Positions 1 through 7,548 are shown, counted from the first letter of the stretch. The stretch: DNA of 64,000 nt from Lachnospiraceae bacterium 3-1 (GCA_000403255.2 KE159596.1:1-64000); one strand, 5' to 3'. Translations and numbers: made by a program. Notes: generated by a model not told the origin, from the letters alone.

Positions 1-13
1 GGGATTCGCTCAT
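1..13 (-). CDS. 5' end of an unidentified gene running off the left edge
   Basis: An ATG at 13-11 overlaps the TGA stop of the preceding small gene (ATGA), and four codons (M-S-E-S) are visible before the window ends. The stop/start overlap suggests translational coupling as the next gene of the mobA operon. Nothing more can be said about its product. Confidence 0.4.
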
Positions 14-180
14 GCCGCCTGTTTCCCATATCTCACCTTGCATCGGCATAAAGGCGGCTGCCCCTCCCTGAAAAGGAAAACCGGCTCCAGCGCTTTCGCC
101 CCCGCAGGCGCTGGCGGCGTGGGCGGCACGGGTATCTTTACGGTGATAGTGATTGTCATGGTGATAAACTGCTGTGTCAT
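10..180 (-). CDS. small hypothetical protein downstream of relaxase (56 aa)
   Basis: A 56-residue frame starts at ATG 180, overlapping the mobA stop codon (ATGA), 9 nt after an AAGGAGG site. The protein begins MTQQFITMTITITVKIPVPP, continues with a Pro/Ala-rich stretch, and has two Cys residues near the basic C-terminus. It overlaps a further start codon at 13. The strong ribosome binding site and the overlaps at both ends make it a credible small operon gene. I do not recognise the family, and no function can be assigned. Confidence 0.55.
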   Translation of the reverse strand: MTQQFITMTITITVKIPVPPTPPAPAGAKALEPVFLFREGQPPLCRCKVRYGKQAA

Positions 181-1604
181 AATTCCTGTTCCTCCTTCTT
201 TCTGGCCGGTTCATTTTCCGTCCTGGCCAACTGCTCCGCTGTCTTTTTCAGGTTCTCCACCGCCTTGATGTCCTCCCGCATGGATTTCATTTTCTGGTAC
301 TGCACCGATTTCTCCGCTTTCAGGCGGTCAGCCTCGGCCTGCCATTTCTTCGGGGTGACTTCTTCGCCGTTGGCTTTCAGCTTTTCCAGATACCGGACGG
401 TGGCCTCATATAACGCCAGTTCCGCACTGTGCTTCTGCTCAAACTGCTCCTTTTTCCTCCCCGGCTTCATCTTGTCGAACTGGCGGCGGGTTCCTTTGTT
501 CCTCTCGTATTTCTCCCACATGGAAAGATGTTCGTTCAGCACTTTGATACGCCGCTCGGCGTTGACAATCTTCCCACGCAGGGAATAGTAATCTTTGTTC
601 ATGGCGGCCACCTTTTCATAAAGCTGCTCTATGGAAGTGATGTGGTTGCCGTTCAGGAAATTGAACAGGGCAGCGCTTTCTTTCAGGTTCCTTATCTTCC
701 CATACCGGGAGCCGGGTTTCCCCTCTGACAGCTGTGCCTCGTAAAGCTGCGCCATGATACTGTCTTTTCTTTCCGGTTTCCCCGCCTGCTCCTTTGTCCA
801 TTTGTAGAGCCGGGCAATCCGTGCCTTGATTTCCTTCAGCAGTTTATTGTCGGCGGCAATCTGGCGGTTGATGTTCCCCTTCTCCGTTGCAATGCCTTTC
901 CGTTCCATCTGGCTAGCGGCAACGCCCAGATGGATGGAGGGTATCTTGTCAATGCCTTGACGCTCGTAGGATCGGTGGTCAATCCGTTCCGGCCTGCCAG
1001 CAGCCTCCAACGCTCTGTTGGCGTAGGATGCCCAGGCAGCCCTCCACTTCTCTACATTTCCCTTGTCGTTCCAGTCGGTGGTGTCCTCCCGGTGGTTCTT
1101 CCAGCCGCCTTTGCCGTTGGGGATTCTCTGGCCGTTTTCGTCCAGTTCGTAGACCTTCCGGCATTTTGCTCCCCACTGCCCGTCCTCCTTTAGCGGCCTG
1201 ATAGTGAGCATGACATGGAAGTGGGGGTTGCCATTCTTCTTGTCATGGATAGAGAAATCCGCACACATACCGGCAGCGACAAAAGTATCTCTGATGAAAG
1301 AGCGGGCAAGCTGTAATTGTTCCTCCCGGTTCAGTTCCACCGGAAGGGAAATCTCTATCTCACGGGCAAGCTGTGCGTCACGGGTCTTTTCAACCATCTC
1401 CACACTGTTCCAGAGAGTGTTTCGGTCTTGAAATTCCGGCGGGGCATGGGACGGCAGGATAATCTCGGAATGGACAACGCCCCTCTTTCTGGTGTAATCA
1501 TGGGTAAGACCGTCCCATTCGTTGGTCATTTTGGTTCCGCTCCGGTAAGCGGCAGCGCCTACGGCAGACTTGGCCTTGCTGCGCTTGATAATATGGACGG
1601 GCAT
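177..1604 (-). CDS. mobA: MobA/MobL family relaxase, first mobilization module
   Basis: This is a 475-residue relaxase that would nick one strand at oriT and lead it into a recipient cell. The N-terminal part carries the family signatures: KSAVGAAAYRSG near residue 10, THDYTRK, the HAPPEF segment, and the metal-binding NPHFHVMLTIRPL motif with its H-x-H. The C-terminal half is Lys/Glu-rich and probably coiled coil. The first ATG is at 1604, but an AAAGGAGG site lies 24 nt upstream of it. That site is spaced correctly (9 nt) for an ATA codon at 1619 that would add IAIFH, so an ATA start or a mutated ATG is possible. A DUF3847 gene lies upstream and a small gene overlaps the stop. It differs clearly from the second relaxase at 11458-12864. 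Confidence 0.9.
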   Translation of the reverse strand: MPVHIIKRSKAKSAVGAAAYRSGTKMTNEWDGLTHDYTRKRGVVHSEIILPSHAPPEFQDRNTLWNSVEMVEKTRDAQLAREIEISLPVELNREEQLQLARSFIRDTFVAAGMCADFSIHDKKNGNPHFHVMLTIRPLKEDGQWGAKCRKVYELDENGQRIPNGKGGWKNHREDTTDWNDKGNVEKWRAAWASYANRALEAAGRPERIDHRSYERQGIDKIPSIHLGVAASQMERKGIATEKGNINRQIAADNKLLKEIKARIARLYKWTKEQAGKPERKDSIMAQLYEAQLSEGKPGSRYGKIRNLKESAALFNFLNGNHITSIEQLYEKVAAMNKDYYSLRGKIVNAERRIKVLNEHLSMWEKYERNKGTRRQFDKMKPGRKKEQFEQKHSAELALYEATVRYLEKLKANGEEVTPKKWQAEADRLKAEKSVQYQKMKSMREDIKAVENLKKTAEQLARTENEPARKKEEQEL

Positions 1605-1699
1605 ATGGAATATGGCTATGGCGGTTCGCCTCCTTTCGGGTGGGATATATCGGCTTCGCTGGAAAGGGCAGACGCAAAGCGGGTGTCCTTTCCGGCGGA

Positions 1700-1790
1700 G
1701 CGCACAAGGGGTTTGGGGAGTGTAGCTCCCCATTGCGTCCAGAGGACGCCACGCCCCCGGCAAGTCACGCCTGCGCGACTTTGCGCACGC
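1700..1790. other. candidate oriT: hairpin cluster upstream of the first relaxase
   Basis: Three inverted repeats lie in a row between the DUF3847 and mobA genes. They are GGGGAG-TGTAG-CTCCCC (1715-1731), GCGTCC-AGA-GGACGC (1735-1749) and AAGTCaCGC-CT-GCGcGACTT (1762-1781). On the minus strand, the first hairpin and the adjoining CAAACCCCTTGTG are almost repeated at 14659-14684. Hairpins just upstream of a MobA/MobL gene are typical of an origin of transfer. The nick site is not known from the sequence. Confidence 0.5.
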
Positions 1791-1823
1791 ACCGGAACGG
1801 TGTATAAGTGCACCATTGGATTT

Positions 1824-2111
1824 TTAAGGCTGCTGTAAATCCTGGCTGTCAGATTCATTTTTCAGCAGCCGCATGACTTCCGGCAGGCGGGAAATGGCGG
1901 ATAAAAATGCTTTGACTTCCTCGCCGGTCATGGCGGTAGCGGCAGGGAAGATACTTTCCAGGATTGCCCCATGCTCAATCAGGCGGCGTGTTCTGACTTT
2001 CCGCTCTGCGTCCGTTTTCCGGTTCAGGAGAATCTTCTGACGGTTCTCCAACTGGCGGATTTCCGTCTTTACTTTTTCCTGCTGGTTTTTCAGCTTGTCT
2101 ATATCTGGCAT
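1824..2111 (-). CDS. DUF3847 family protein (mobilization accessory)
   Basis: A 95-residue protein with an N-terminal coiled-coil helix (about residues 5-45, containing IRQLENRQK) and a C-terminal helical part. It closely resembles the product of 13011-13397 in layout and in the IRQLENR core. In both places the gene lies directly upstream of a MobA/MobL gene, so an accessory role in relaxosome assembly is an inference. A consensus AAAGGAGGTGATTATAA precedes the ATG. Confidence 0.75.
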   Translation of the reverse strand: MPDIDKLKNQQEKVKTEIRQLENRQKILLNRKTDAERKVRTRRLIEHGAILESIFPAATAMTGEEVKAFLSAISRLPEVMRLLKNESDSQDLQQP

Positions 2112-2345
2112 TTATAATCACCTCCTTTCGGGCGGCAAAAAAGACAGCCGTTTCCGGTTGCCTCGTGCAATGAAAAATTTTGTTGTTACTGTTTTTACAT
2201 GAAGTGATTCCGTTCCCCCCTTTGCTGCCTGTATTTCCTGGTAGTCACTTTTTATTTTCAATTTCGGATAAACAGGGGGAGCATACACGCACCATATAAT
2301 TAAGGCTTACTGACAGTTAAAATACAAGAGAAGGGAGCTGACAGC

Positions 2346-2558
2346 ATGATTAAATATGACCGGCTCTGGTCTACCCTCAAAGAGCGGGAGATCAGCCAGT
2401 ACAGACTAATCAAGGATTTCGGCATAGATAAAGCACAGCTTCATCGGCTGCGGAAAAACATGGTTGTCAAAACCATGATTCTCAATAACTTGTGCCGGAT
2501 TCTAAACTGCCGTATTGAGGATATCATGGAGTATGTACCAGACGAAGATACGGACTAA
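2346..2558 (+). CDS. XRE (Cro/C1-type) small DNA-binding regulator
   Basis: A 70-residue protein that is almost entirely one helix-turn-helix domain, with ISQYRLIKDFGIDKAQLHRL in the position of helices 2-3 and NLCRILNCRIEDIMEYVPD at the C-terminus, as in short XRE repressors of integrative elements. AGAAGGGAGCTGACAGC precedes the ATG. It is one of the few plus-strand genes here and is divergent from the DUF3847-mobA genes, with about 230 bp between them for shared control. It probably regulates element genes; its operator cannot be identified. Confidence 0.8.
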   Translation: MIKYDRLWSTLKEREISQYRLIKDFGIDKAQLHRLRKNMVVKTMILNNLCRILNCRIEDIMEYVPDEDTD

Positions 2559-2604
2559 AGGGGCAATGCAGATTTGGATTTGCGGAGCCTCTTTTTTGTT
2601 GCCT

Positions 2605-3138
2605 TCACCGTTCCTGCGTCGGCGGCTTCTTGTCCGGGTAGAGTTTCCCGGCCATGACAGCGGCATGGTTCCTGATTTTGATTTCTCCCCGCTTCTCACT
2701 GGCTCTGGCGTTTTTATAGCCTTCATCAGAGAGGAAAAAGCGGTATCGCTCTCCGGGGAATCCCACCGGGCTGTCACTGTTCAAAATATCCACCGTTACC
2801 ATGTGCCTTGTTTCCGGCAGGAACCGCTCCATGCTTGCCAGGTCATGCCCCTGCAGAACCGGCTCCCCCTTCCCGGCTTTGGTGGCGGCAAGCCTCTGGC
2901 GGATAGAATTATCCCGCTTTTCGATAAAGGCGGCCCGGTTATCCGCAATAAAGCGGCTGCACTCCGGCTCTGCCAGTTTTTCCAGTTTCCGTATGGTATT
3001 CTCGACAATCACTTTTGAGAGTAAATCGTCCTTCCTTTCCAGAACTGGCACAATCTCTTTCAGCCCGGCAAGGGTTTCTTCCTTCGTTGGTGCGGCATAC
3101 TGGTAGAGCATTTCCAGTTCGCTTTTGTTAAAATTCAT
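2605..3138 (-). CDS. transposon-transfer assisting (TTRAP-like) protein with C-terminal extension
   Basis: A 177-residue protein. Residues 1-65 (MNFNKSELEMLYQYA... to ...RKLEKLAEPE) resemble the short transposon-transfer assisting family found in clostridial conjugative elements. The remaining 110 residues, rich in charged and aromatic positions (GFPGERYRFFLSDEGYKNAR), are not recognised. The start at 3138 is chosen because GGAGG lies 10 nt upstream; earlier in-frame GTG and ATG codons overlap that site. The gene follows the sigma-like gene with the stop and start only a few bases apart, so the two are probably coupled. The family assignment is from memory of sequence pattern and is moderate. 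Confidence 0.55.
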   Translation of the reverse strand: MNFNKSELEMLYQYAAPTKEETLAGLKEIVPVLERKDDLLSKVIVENTIRKLEKLAEPECSRFIADNRAAFIEKRDNSIRQRLAATKAGKGEPVLQGHDLASMERFLPETRHMVTVDILNSDSPVGFPGERYRFFLSDEGYKNARASEKRGEIKIRNHAAVMAGKLYPDKKPPTQER

Positions 3139-3143
3139 TTGCC

Positions 3144-3602
3144 TCATTCCCTCCACTTCTTTTTCTCAAAATAGTTTCGCATTCGCTTTAAGCCTCTCTT
3201 AACGGTCTGCTGTACCACGGATACGCTTACGCCTTCTTCTGCGGCAATCTCAATCAGTTTTTTGCCAAGCATGTAGCGGGCATGGATACGCCTCGCCTGT
3301 ATGTCCGTCAGACTATTCATAGCTTCGGACAGATGTTCCAGTGTGGCAAGGAAAAGCTGTTCTTCCTCCTGTTCCAGCAGAATCTCCTCTGGGGATTTGG
3401 CGGTAAAATCAAAGGCACAGTTTTCAATCCCGTCCTCACAGTCAAGGGAATAGTACGCCTTGTGATACCAGATTTTGTGGGTGCGGTTGTTTTCCTCCCT
3501 CCGCATAAGCAGCAGAGCCTCGGCCACCTCGTCCGATACCTCAATCAATGTGTCCGTGGCAAAAAGCGGGTAATAATACTTTTTCAGGTTGATTGTTTTC
3601 AT
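3144..3602 (-). CDS. sigma-70 region-4-like regulator of the mobile element
   Basis: A 152-residue protein. Its C-terminal half resembles sigma region 4: LTDIQARRIHARYMLGKKLIEIAAEEGVSVSVVQQTVKRGLKRM, with the helix-turn-helix at about 115-140. The N-terminal part (NLKKYYYPLFATDTLIEVSDEV) is the variable domain usual in the element-borne sigma-like proteins of Firmicutes. Region 2 is absent, so it is unlikely to be a complete sigma factor. It sits downstream of a second such gene (3728-4123) and probably controls transfer or recombinase genes; that role is inferred from context. Confidence 0.75.
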   Translation of the reverse strand: MKTINLKKYYYPLFATDTLIEVSDEVAEALLLMRREENNRTHKIWYHKAYYSLDCEDGIENCAFDFTAKSPEEILLEQEEEQLFLATLEHLSEAMNSLTDIQARRIHARYMLGKKLIEIAAEEGVSVSVVQQTVKRGLKRMRNYFEKKKWRE

Positions 3603-3727
3603 GGCTAATCTCTCCTAAAATGCGGAGAGGACAGGCAGCGGTTTCCTGCCTGTCCTCCCCGATAATGTGATAGGGAAAAAGTTCCCTTCACTGGTTAGCC
3701 CGAAAACGGCCAATCGTAGGGTCTGTA

Positions 3728-4123
3728 TCAGAAAAATTTTTTAATTTTTTTCCGTACCGCCTCAATGCTGTCCTGTATGGCTGCTTTGGAGCAGCGGCAA
3801 AGCCCGGCAATCTCGGCATAGCTCAAACCCTCCAATGCGTAGAGCAGGAACCGGCGGCGCTGCGCCTCGGTGCAGAGTGCAAGGGCGGCCTTAATCTCCA
3901 GCAGGGTTTCTTTCCTGCATACCCACTGTTCCGGCGTCTGGTAGTAGCAGGAGCGCCCTTCGGTGAGGACTATGTACTCGTCAAACTCCCGGCTGTCCCA
4001 GTGCCTCCGCTTCTCATGGGCAAGGTTTTCTTCCTTGTGGTCGGCTCTGTCCAGGTACTCGTATACTTCGACTGTGACCTCCACGGACAGGGCTTGTCCG
4101 TCTATGTTGATGGTGACTTCCAT
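3728..4123 (-). CDS. second sigma-70 region-4-like regulator
   Basis: A 131-residue protein whose end (LCTEAQRRRFLLYALEGLSYAEIAGLCRCSKAAIQDSIEAVRKKIKKFF) has the shape of a region-4 helix-turn-helix. The N-terminus (EVTINIDGQALSVEVTVEVYEYLDRADHKEENL) matches the opening seen in related element regulators. It is paired with the neighbouring gene at 3144-3602 in the same direction, about 125 bp apart. It is probably a transcriptional regulator of the element. Confidence 0.7.
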   Translation of the reverse strand: MEVTINIDGQALSVEVTVEVYEYLDRADHKEENLAHEKRRHWDSREFDEYIVLTEGRSCYYQTPEQWVCRKETLLEIKAALALCTEAQRRRFLLYALEGLSYAEIAGLCRCSKAAIQDSIEAVRKKIKKFF

Positions 4124-4210
4124 CTTCCTTTCCGACCTTCAGATTTTTTGCAAAGATTTCTGAACGGAGTAGGGCGGAGAACGACAGCGGGGAGCGTGTG
4201 CGCCTCCCAA

Positions 4211-4251
4211 GAAAACAAAAGCGTCCGGATGGTTAAATTCCATTCGGACGC
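4211..4251 (-). terminator. rho-independent terminator-like hairpin
   Basis: On the minus strand a stem of about 12 bp (GCGTCCGaATGG with CCATcCGGACGC, one internal mismatch, 7-nt loop) at 4221-4251 is followed by CTTTTGTTTTC. It lies between the ABC exporter operon and the sigma-like genes. The stretch 4252-4460 contains no gene that I can see. Confidence 0.7.
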
Positions 4252-4463
4252 ATAAGATACGGTATTCAGTTAGAATATGACAAATTTCGCATTTGCTGTC
4301 AGGGTGTTCCCAACTGGCTAATATGCTTTTTTTGACAGTAATATATTTTGTGTCAGTTCACATTTATAGATAACTTGTATCATAACAGCTCCCATCTAAA
4401 CCGCTGTTGTCTACAAGTCAAAAAATGTTATACCTTCAAGAGTTAAAAGAGCAACGGCTTATT

Positions 4464-4510
4464 AAAAAAATGAACCGATAACAATGAGTGAATTTGCTCA
4501 ATGTTACCGG
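4464..4510 (-). terminator. terminator of the TetR/ABC exporter operon
   Basis: On the minus strand an interrupted stem (CCGgTAACA-TGAG paired with CTCA-TGTTA-CGG) at about 4475-4510 overlaps the stop codon of the Cys-rich KTR gene. It is followed by TTCATTTTTTTAAT. It marks the end of the operon that starts at 7439. Confidence 0.75.
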
Positions 4511-4707
4511 CTCTGCGTCTGTGCGTCTGGCTCTTTGATAACTAATACATTATAATCTTTTACGTGGATTATCATTTCCTGCTTACATTTGGGGCAGAAC
4601 AGCGGGAAATTCCGAAGCTCTGTGTCTGACCGCATTTTAATGCGTGTCTTGCTTCCGCAAACAGGGCATAATAACCATTTGAATTGCTCGTTCCCGTCAT
4701 GATTCAT
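4504..4707 (-). CDS. Cys-rich KTR family small zinc-ribbon protein
   Basis: A 67-residue protein with two CxxC pairs, LLCPVCGSKTRIKMRSDTEL and FPLFCPKCKQEM, giving a zinc-ribbon layout with the K-T-R triplet after the first knuckle. This matches the 'cysteine-rich KTR' proteins common on gut mobile elements. The ATG at 4707 is chosen because the zinc knuckle follows directly; it overlaps the end of the upstream gene by 11 bp. It is the last gene of the exporter operon. Its function is unknown. Confidence 0.75.
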   Translation of the reverse strand: MNHDGNEQFKWLLCPVCGSKTRIKMRSDTELRNFPLFCPKCKQEMIIHVKDYNVLVIKEPDAQTQSR

Positions 4708-4942
4708 GGTTCTTATGCTTGCTTTCTTTTCGCAGTACAACGCTGCTGATAACGCTGATGCCGCCCAACAACGCACAAGATTTTGACGGGAAAAGGATTC
4801 CTGCCGCCACCAGACCAGCACCGACAACTAAGTTACAAGCCGCAGCCGTTTTTAACGCTTTCTTTTTCGGGTTGGGAAGTTCTACGGAAATCCCCAATCT
4901 ACCATTCAGCTTTTCGCAAGCCTGATTTACTTCTTTAATCAT
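4697..4942 (-). CDS. small hypothetical membrane protein (81 aa)
   Basis: An 81-residue protein starting at ATG 4942 after AAAGGAGGACAAA. The first 30 residues are a charged helix (MIKEVNQACEKLNGRLGISV). Two short hydrophobic stretches follow (AACNLVVGAGLVAAGILF and LLGGISVISSVVL) with a Lys/His-rich tail. The longer frame upstream of this ATG has no ribosome binding site. It lies in the exporter operon. The family is not recognised; a role as an exporter accessory or immunity protein is only a guess from position. Confidence 0.5.
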   Translation of the reverse strand: MIKEVNQACEKLNGRLGISVELPNPKKKALKTAAACNLVVGAGLVAAGILFPSKSCALLGGISVISSVVLRKESKHKNHES

Positions 4943-4953
4943 TTTGTCCTCCT

Positions 4954-5178
4954 TTAAAACAATAACTGTATGCCGTGATTTACAATAAGCAACACGCCAA
5001 TGCCTATGACAATCCATAGGGCTGTGGTTTTCTTTTCTTTCCCTTTTCTCTTGTTCAGAAACAGGAAAATCAATCCCACGCCCACAAGGCAGATACCGAC
5101 AATCAATGATACGATTGAAATAGTCTGCATGATTTCCGCACTTGGAACGGGTACAAAATCGGGAATTGGAAAATTCAT
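4954..5178 (-). CDS. small two-helix membrane protein (74 aa)
   Basis: A 74-residue protein with two clear membrane helices, ISIVSLIVGICLVGVGLIFLF and TTALWIVIGIGVLLIVNHGI, joined by a basic loop (NKRKGKEKKT). AAGGGGGCAATAAC precedes the ATG. The gene lies 18 bp downstream of the permease, so it is probably co-expressed. The family is not recognised. Confidence 0.6.
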   Translation of the reverse strand: MNFPIPDFVPVPSAEIMQTISIVSLIVGICLVGVGLIFLFLNKRKGKEKKTTALWIVIGIGVLLIVNHGIQLLF

Positions 5179-5196
5179 GTTATTGCCCCCTTTCTT

Positions 5197-5892
5197 TTAA
5201 TTGCTCAAATCTGATAAAATCATTTTTCTCATTGCGACTACTGAAAAAATGATTCCTATGATACCGAAAATAATTGCCGCAACGGGAATTGACATCAATC
5301 CTGCGCTGCTTCCCTGTGAGTTTGACGCTATGGCAACAATGATGATAGACGAAACAACGGTTGCAATCGTTGACTTCTTTATCATTCCAACATACAGCGG
5401 GAGAAGTCCCAGCAGGATAGCGGACATTGTTGTAACTGCCTGTGCCAGTATGTTTCCAAAGCTGAACGTGACAAAATCAAAACATTTTGCCGCAAGAAAG
5501 ATTGTGGCATATTGGAAGATATTTGACAGCACATGGAACGTAAAACTAATGCAGCATATCAAAATGAGTTTTGCCGTAATCAGTTTCGTGCGGCTGATCG
5601 GGTAAGTGAAAAGCAAGCCGATTGTCTTGTTTCTGTATTCTTCAATCACAAATACGGAAATCAGTACCGCTTCCCATACAATCAGAGTAGCCCTTACAAG
5701 CATTGCCGCTAACGTAACCGTATCTAACTGGACTGGGGCAAATCCCGGAAGTGTGGATATATTGCCGCTTGCAGTTAAAAGGCTGGACGTAAAGACCGAA
5801 AGCAGAAAAATGATAAAGTTAGCAATTAACAATCCGGCAATATGCGGCTTAAACGGTACTTTCTTAATTTCCATGCGGATAAGATTCCACAT
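5197..5892 (-). CDS. ABC-2 type transporter permease
   Basis: A 231-residue membrane protein with six hydrophobic segments (from HIAGLLIANFIIFLLSVF through IPVAAIIFGIIGIIFSVVAM), the size and shape of ABC-2 permeases of bacteriocin-immunity or drug-efflux type. ATG 5892 follows GGAGG by 8 nt; an in-frame GTG three codons earlier sits inside the ribosome binding site. It overlaps the end of the ATPase gene by 29 bp. The two together should form an exporter; its substrate cannot be told from sequence. Confidence 0.85.
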   Translation of the reverse strand: MWNLIRMEIKKVPFKPHIAGLLIANFIIFLLSVFTSSLLTASGNISTLPGFAPVQLDTVTLAAMLVRATLIVWEAVLISVFVIEEYRNKTIGLLFTYPISRTKLITAKLILICCISFTFHVLSNIFQYATIFLAAKCFDFVTFSFGNILAQAVTTMSAILLGLLPLYVGMIKKSTIATVVSSIIIVAIASNSQGSSAGLMSIPVAAIIFGIIGIIFSVVAMRKMILSDLSN

Positions 5893-6610
5893 TTTTTCCA
5901 CCTCCTCCCAATAAGCCTAAATAATAGGATTCAAGGTCTATCCCTTTCGCCGTGAGTTCTTTCATAGATACTTCCGCAAGCATAGCCCCGTGGTCAATAA
6001 TTCCGATTGTGTCGGCAATTTTAGATAGCTCGTCAAGGATATGGCTGGATATTAAAATGCTTGTGCGGTATTCATGGTTGATTCGCAACAGCAGCTCCCG
6101 TACTTCGATAATTCCCTGTGGGTCTAAGCCGTTTATAGGTTCGTCTAAAATGAGCAAATCCGGCTTTGTGAGCATTGCCCTTGCAAGCGCAAGCCGCTGT
6201 TTCATTCCCAAAGAGAATTTCCCTACGGCTTTATTGCCCGTTTCTGCAATCCCCAACAATGACAACATTTCCATGATGTTTTCATAGCCTGCGCCCATGT
6301 ACCGGCAATGAAGTTCCATGTTCTCGTATGCGCTTAAATGGCTGTAAAAAACAGGGCTTTCAATAATGCTGCCGATACGGGAGAAAACGGGATTGTTCCC
6401 CTTGTTGATAGTTTCGCCTAATAAACATACCGTACCTGTATCGGGGAAAATGATGTGGTACAGTGTTTTCATCAGCGAAGTTTTTCCTGCGCCGTTTGCG
6501 CCCAGAAATCCGTATACTTCCCCTTGCCTTACATTCATGCAAATATCATTCAGTATGGGGCTGCCCTCTATGGATTTTGATAAATGCCGGACTTCAACCG
6601 CATTTGTCAT
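5864..6610 (-). CDS. ABC transporter ATP-binding protein
   Basis: A 248-residue ATPase with Walker A GANGAGKTS, signature KFSLGMKQRLALARAM, Walker B PDLLILDEPINGLDP and the switch His in SILISSHILDEL. This is the single-domain type that pairs with ABC-2 permeases (BcrA/LanF-like). The start at 6610 overlaps the stop of the DUF4177 gene (ATGA). It is regulated as part of the tetR operon, whose promoter and operator lie at 7467-7532. Confidence 0.93.
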   Translation of the reverse strand: MTNAVEVRHLSKSIEGSPILNDICMNVRQGEVYGFLGANGAGKTSLMKTLYHIIFPDTGTVCLLGETINKGNNPVFSRIGSIIESPVFYSHLSAYENMELHCRYMGAGYENIMEMLSLLGIAETGNKAVGKFSLGMKQRLALARAMLTKPDLLILDEPINGLDPQGIIEVRELLLRINHEYRTSILISSHILDELSKIADTIGIIDHGAMLAEVSMKELTAKGIDLESYYLGLLGGGGKNVESYPHGN

Positions 6611-6837
6611 TCGCTCGCCCCCTTTTCGGGGCATAGCCGCCTTTTGAATATCAGAGTTGCTTTCTGTGCGATTCCGATAAGGGAATATTGGGAGCTGCCT
6701 ATACATGGATAAGAAAAACAAGTAACCAGTTCCCAACCGTCCTTACCGTAATGATTCAGTTTATCAGACAGCGACTTTTCGGAATGTTCTGTTTCCTTGC
6801 TGTCAATTACTATCGTTTTGTACTCAAATTCTGTCAT
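6607..6837 (-). CDS. DUF4177-like small protein
   Basis: A 76-residue protein beginning MTEFEYKTIVIDSKE and containing LNHYGKDGWELVTCF, the pattern of DUF4177 proteins (a short beta-rich domain with an invariant G-W-E-L). AAAGGAGATTTTT precedes the ATG. It lies between tetR and the ATPase gene and overlaps the latter by 4 bp. Its molecular function is unknown. Confidence 0.7.
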   Translation of the reverse strand: MTEFEYKTIVIDSKETEHSEKSLSDKLNHYGKDGWELVTCFSYPCIGSSQYSLIGIAQKATLIFKRRLCPEKGASE

Positions 6838-6848
6838 AAAAATCTCCT

Positions 6849-7439
6849 TTACTCAAAAATATCTGCCACAAGGCTATCCACCATAAAATCAAAAACAGCG
6901 AAATAATCACAAGTGACAGAAAGCGTTTCTTTTGCATTGATTGTTGACAGCAGCGCACTCAAAATTCCATATGCCTGTGCCTCCTCCATTCTCAGATTGA
7001 GGTCTGCGGCATGGATAACCTGTCTGAAAAAATCGAAACTGTCAAATTTGATTTTCTTAATCGTTTCTTCCGGCAGCTTTGTCACAAAAGACTGAAAATC
7101 CGGCGTATTAACATTGTAGAGGAACGGCTTGCTGTCGTATTCCCGGAAAAGCCTTTTCATGGACTGTGCAAAGCCCTCTTTCGTCCGGCTGTTCCTGTTT
7201 ATGTCGATAATCTTTTCTGTCAACCTCCTTTGTATGTCTGTGATTGTTTCAAGGAATAAATCTTCCTTTGTCGGGTAGAGCGTATAAAAAGTACCGATAG
7301 ATATAACTACCTTGTCGCATAAATTCTTAATGCTTGTCTTTTTGTACCCTTGCGCTATCCAACATTCCTCGCATAGTTCTTCCAGCTTTTTGCGGATTGC
7401 TCTTTTATCAGCGTCCGAAAGGACTGGCTTTGACGGCAT
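6849..7439 (-). CDS. TetR/AcrR family repressor
   Basis: A 196-residue regulator with an N-terminal helix-turn-helix (KTSIKNLCDKVVISIGTFYTLYPTKEDLFLE, about residues 36-66) and an all-helical C-terminal ligand domain. It is the first gene of the exporter operon. A perfect 15-bp inverted repeat overlaps the promoter region 28 bp upstream of its start, the expected arrangement for self-repression relieved by the exported compound. The inducer is unknown. Confidence 0.9.
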   Translation of the reverse strand: MPSKPVLSDADKRAIRKKLEELCEECWIAQGYKKTSIKNLCDKVVISIGTFYTLYPTKEDLFLETITDIQRRLTEKIIDINRNSRTKEGFAQSMKRLFREYDSKPFLYNVNTPDFQSFVTKLPEETIKKIKFDSFDFFRQVIHAADLNLRMEEAQAYGILSALLSTINAKETLSVTCDYFAVFDFMVDSLVADIFE

Positions 7440-7466
7440 AATTCTATTTCTCCCTTCTAATGAATT

Positions 7467-7503
7467 TTACTTGCGAATATTCGTTATAAATATTCGCAAG
7501 TAA
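7467..7503. promoter_or_regulatory. TetR operator: perfect 15-bp inverted repeat
   Basis: TTACTTGCGAATATT (7467-7481) and its exact complement AATATTCGCAAGTAA (7489-7503) are separated by 7 bp. It lies immediately downstream of the -10 box of the tetR promoter, so binding would block initiation. Size and symmetry fit a TetR dimer-pair site. Confidence 0.8.
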
Positions 7504-7532
7504 ATAATAACATTTGTAACACATATTGTCAA
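7504..7532 (-). promoter_or_regulatory. SigA-type promoter of the tetR-ABC operon
   Basis: On the minus strand TTGACA (7532-7527), a 17-bp spacer and TATTAT (7509-7504) match the housekeeping consensus closely. It lies 65 bp upstream of the tetR start and abuts the operator repeat. Confidence 0.8.
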
Positions 7533-7548
7533 GGTGAAAAAGTTTTGT

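Noticed and set aside
38..268. Plus-strand frame at the left edge
   Set aside because: It is antisense to mobA and the 56-residue small gene, which has a strong ribosome binding site and overlapping start and stop.
1317..1838. Long plus-strand frame opposite mobA
   Set aside because: It is the antisense of a well-recognised relaxase and its upstream hairpins, with no family features.
4330..4400. TTGACA near 4334 as a plus-strand promoter
   Set aside because: No acceptable -10 box lies 16-18 bp downstream and no plus-strand gene follows.
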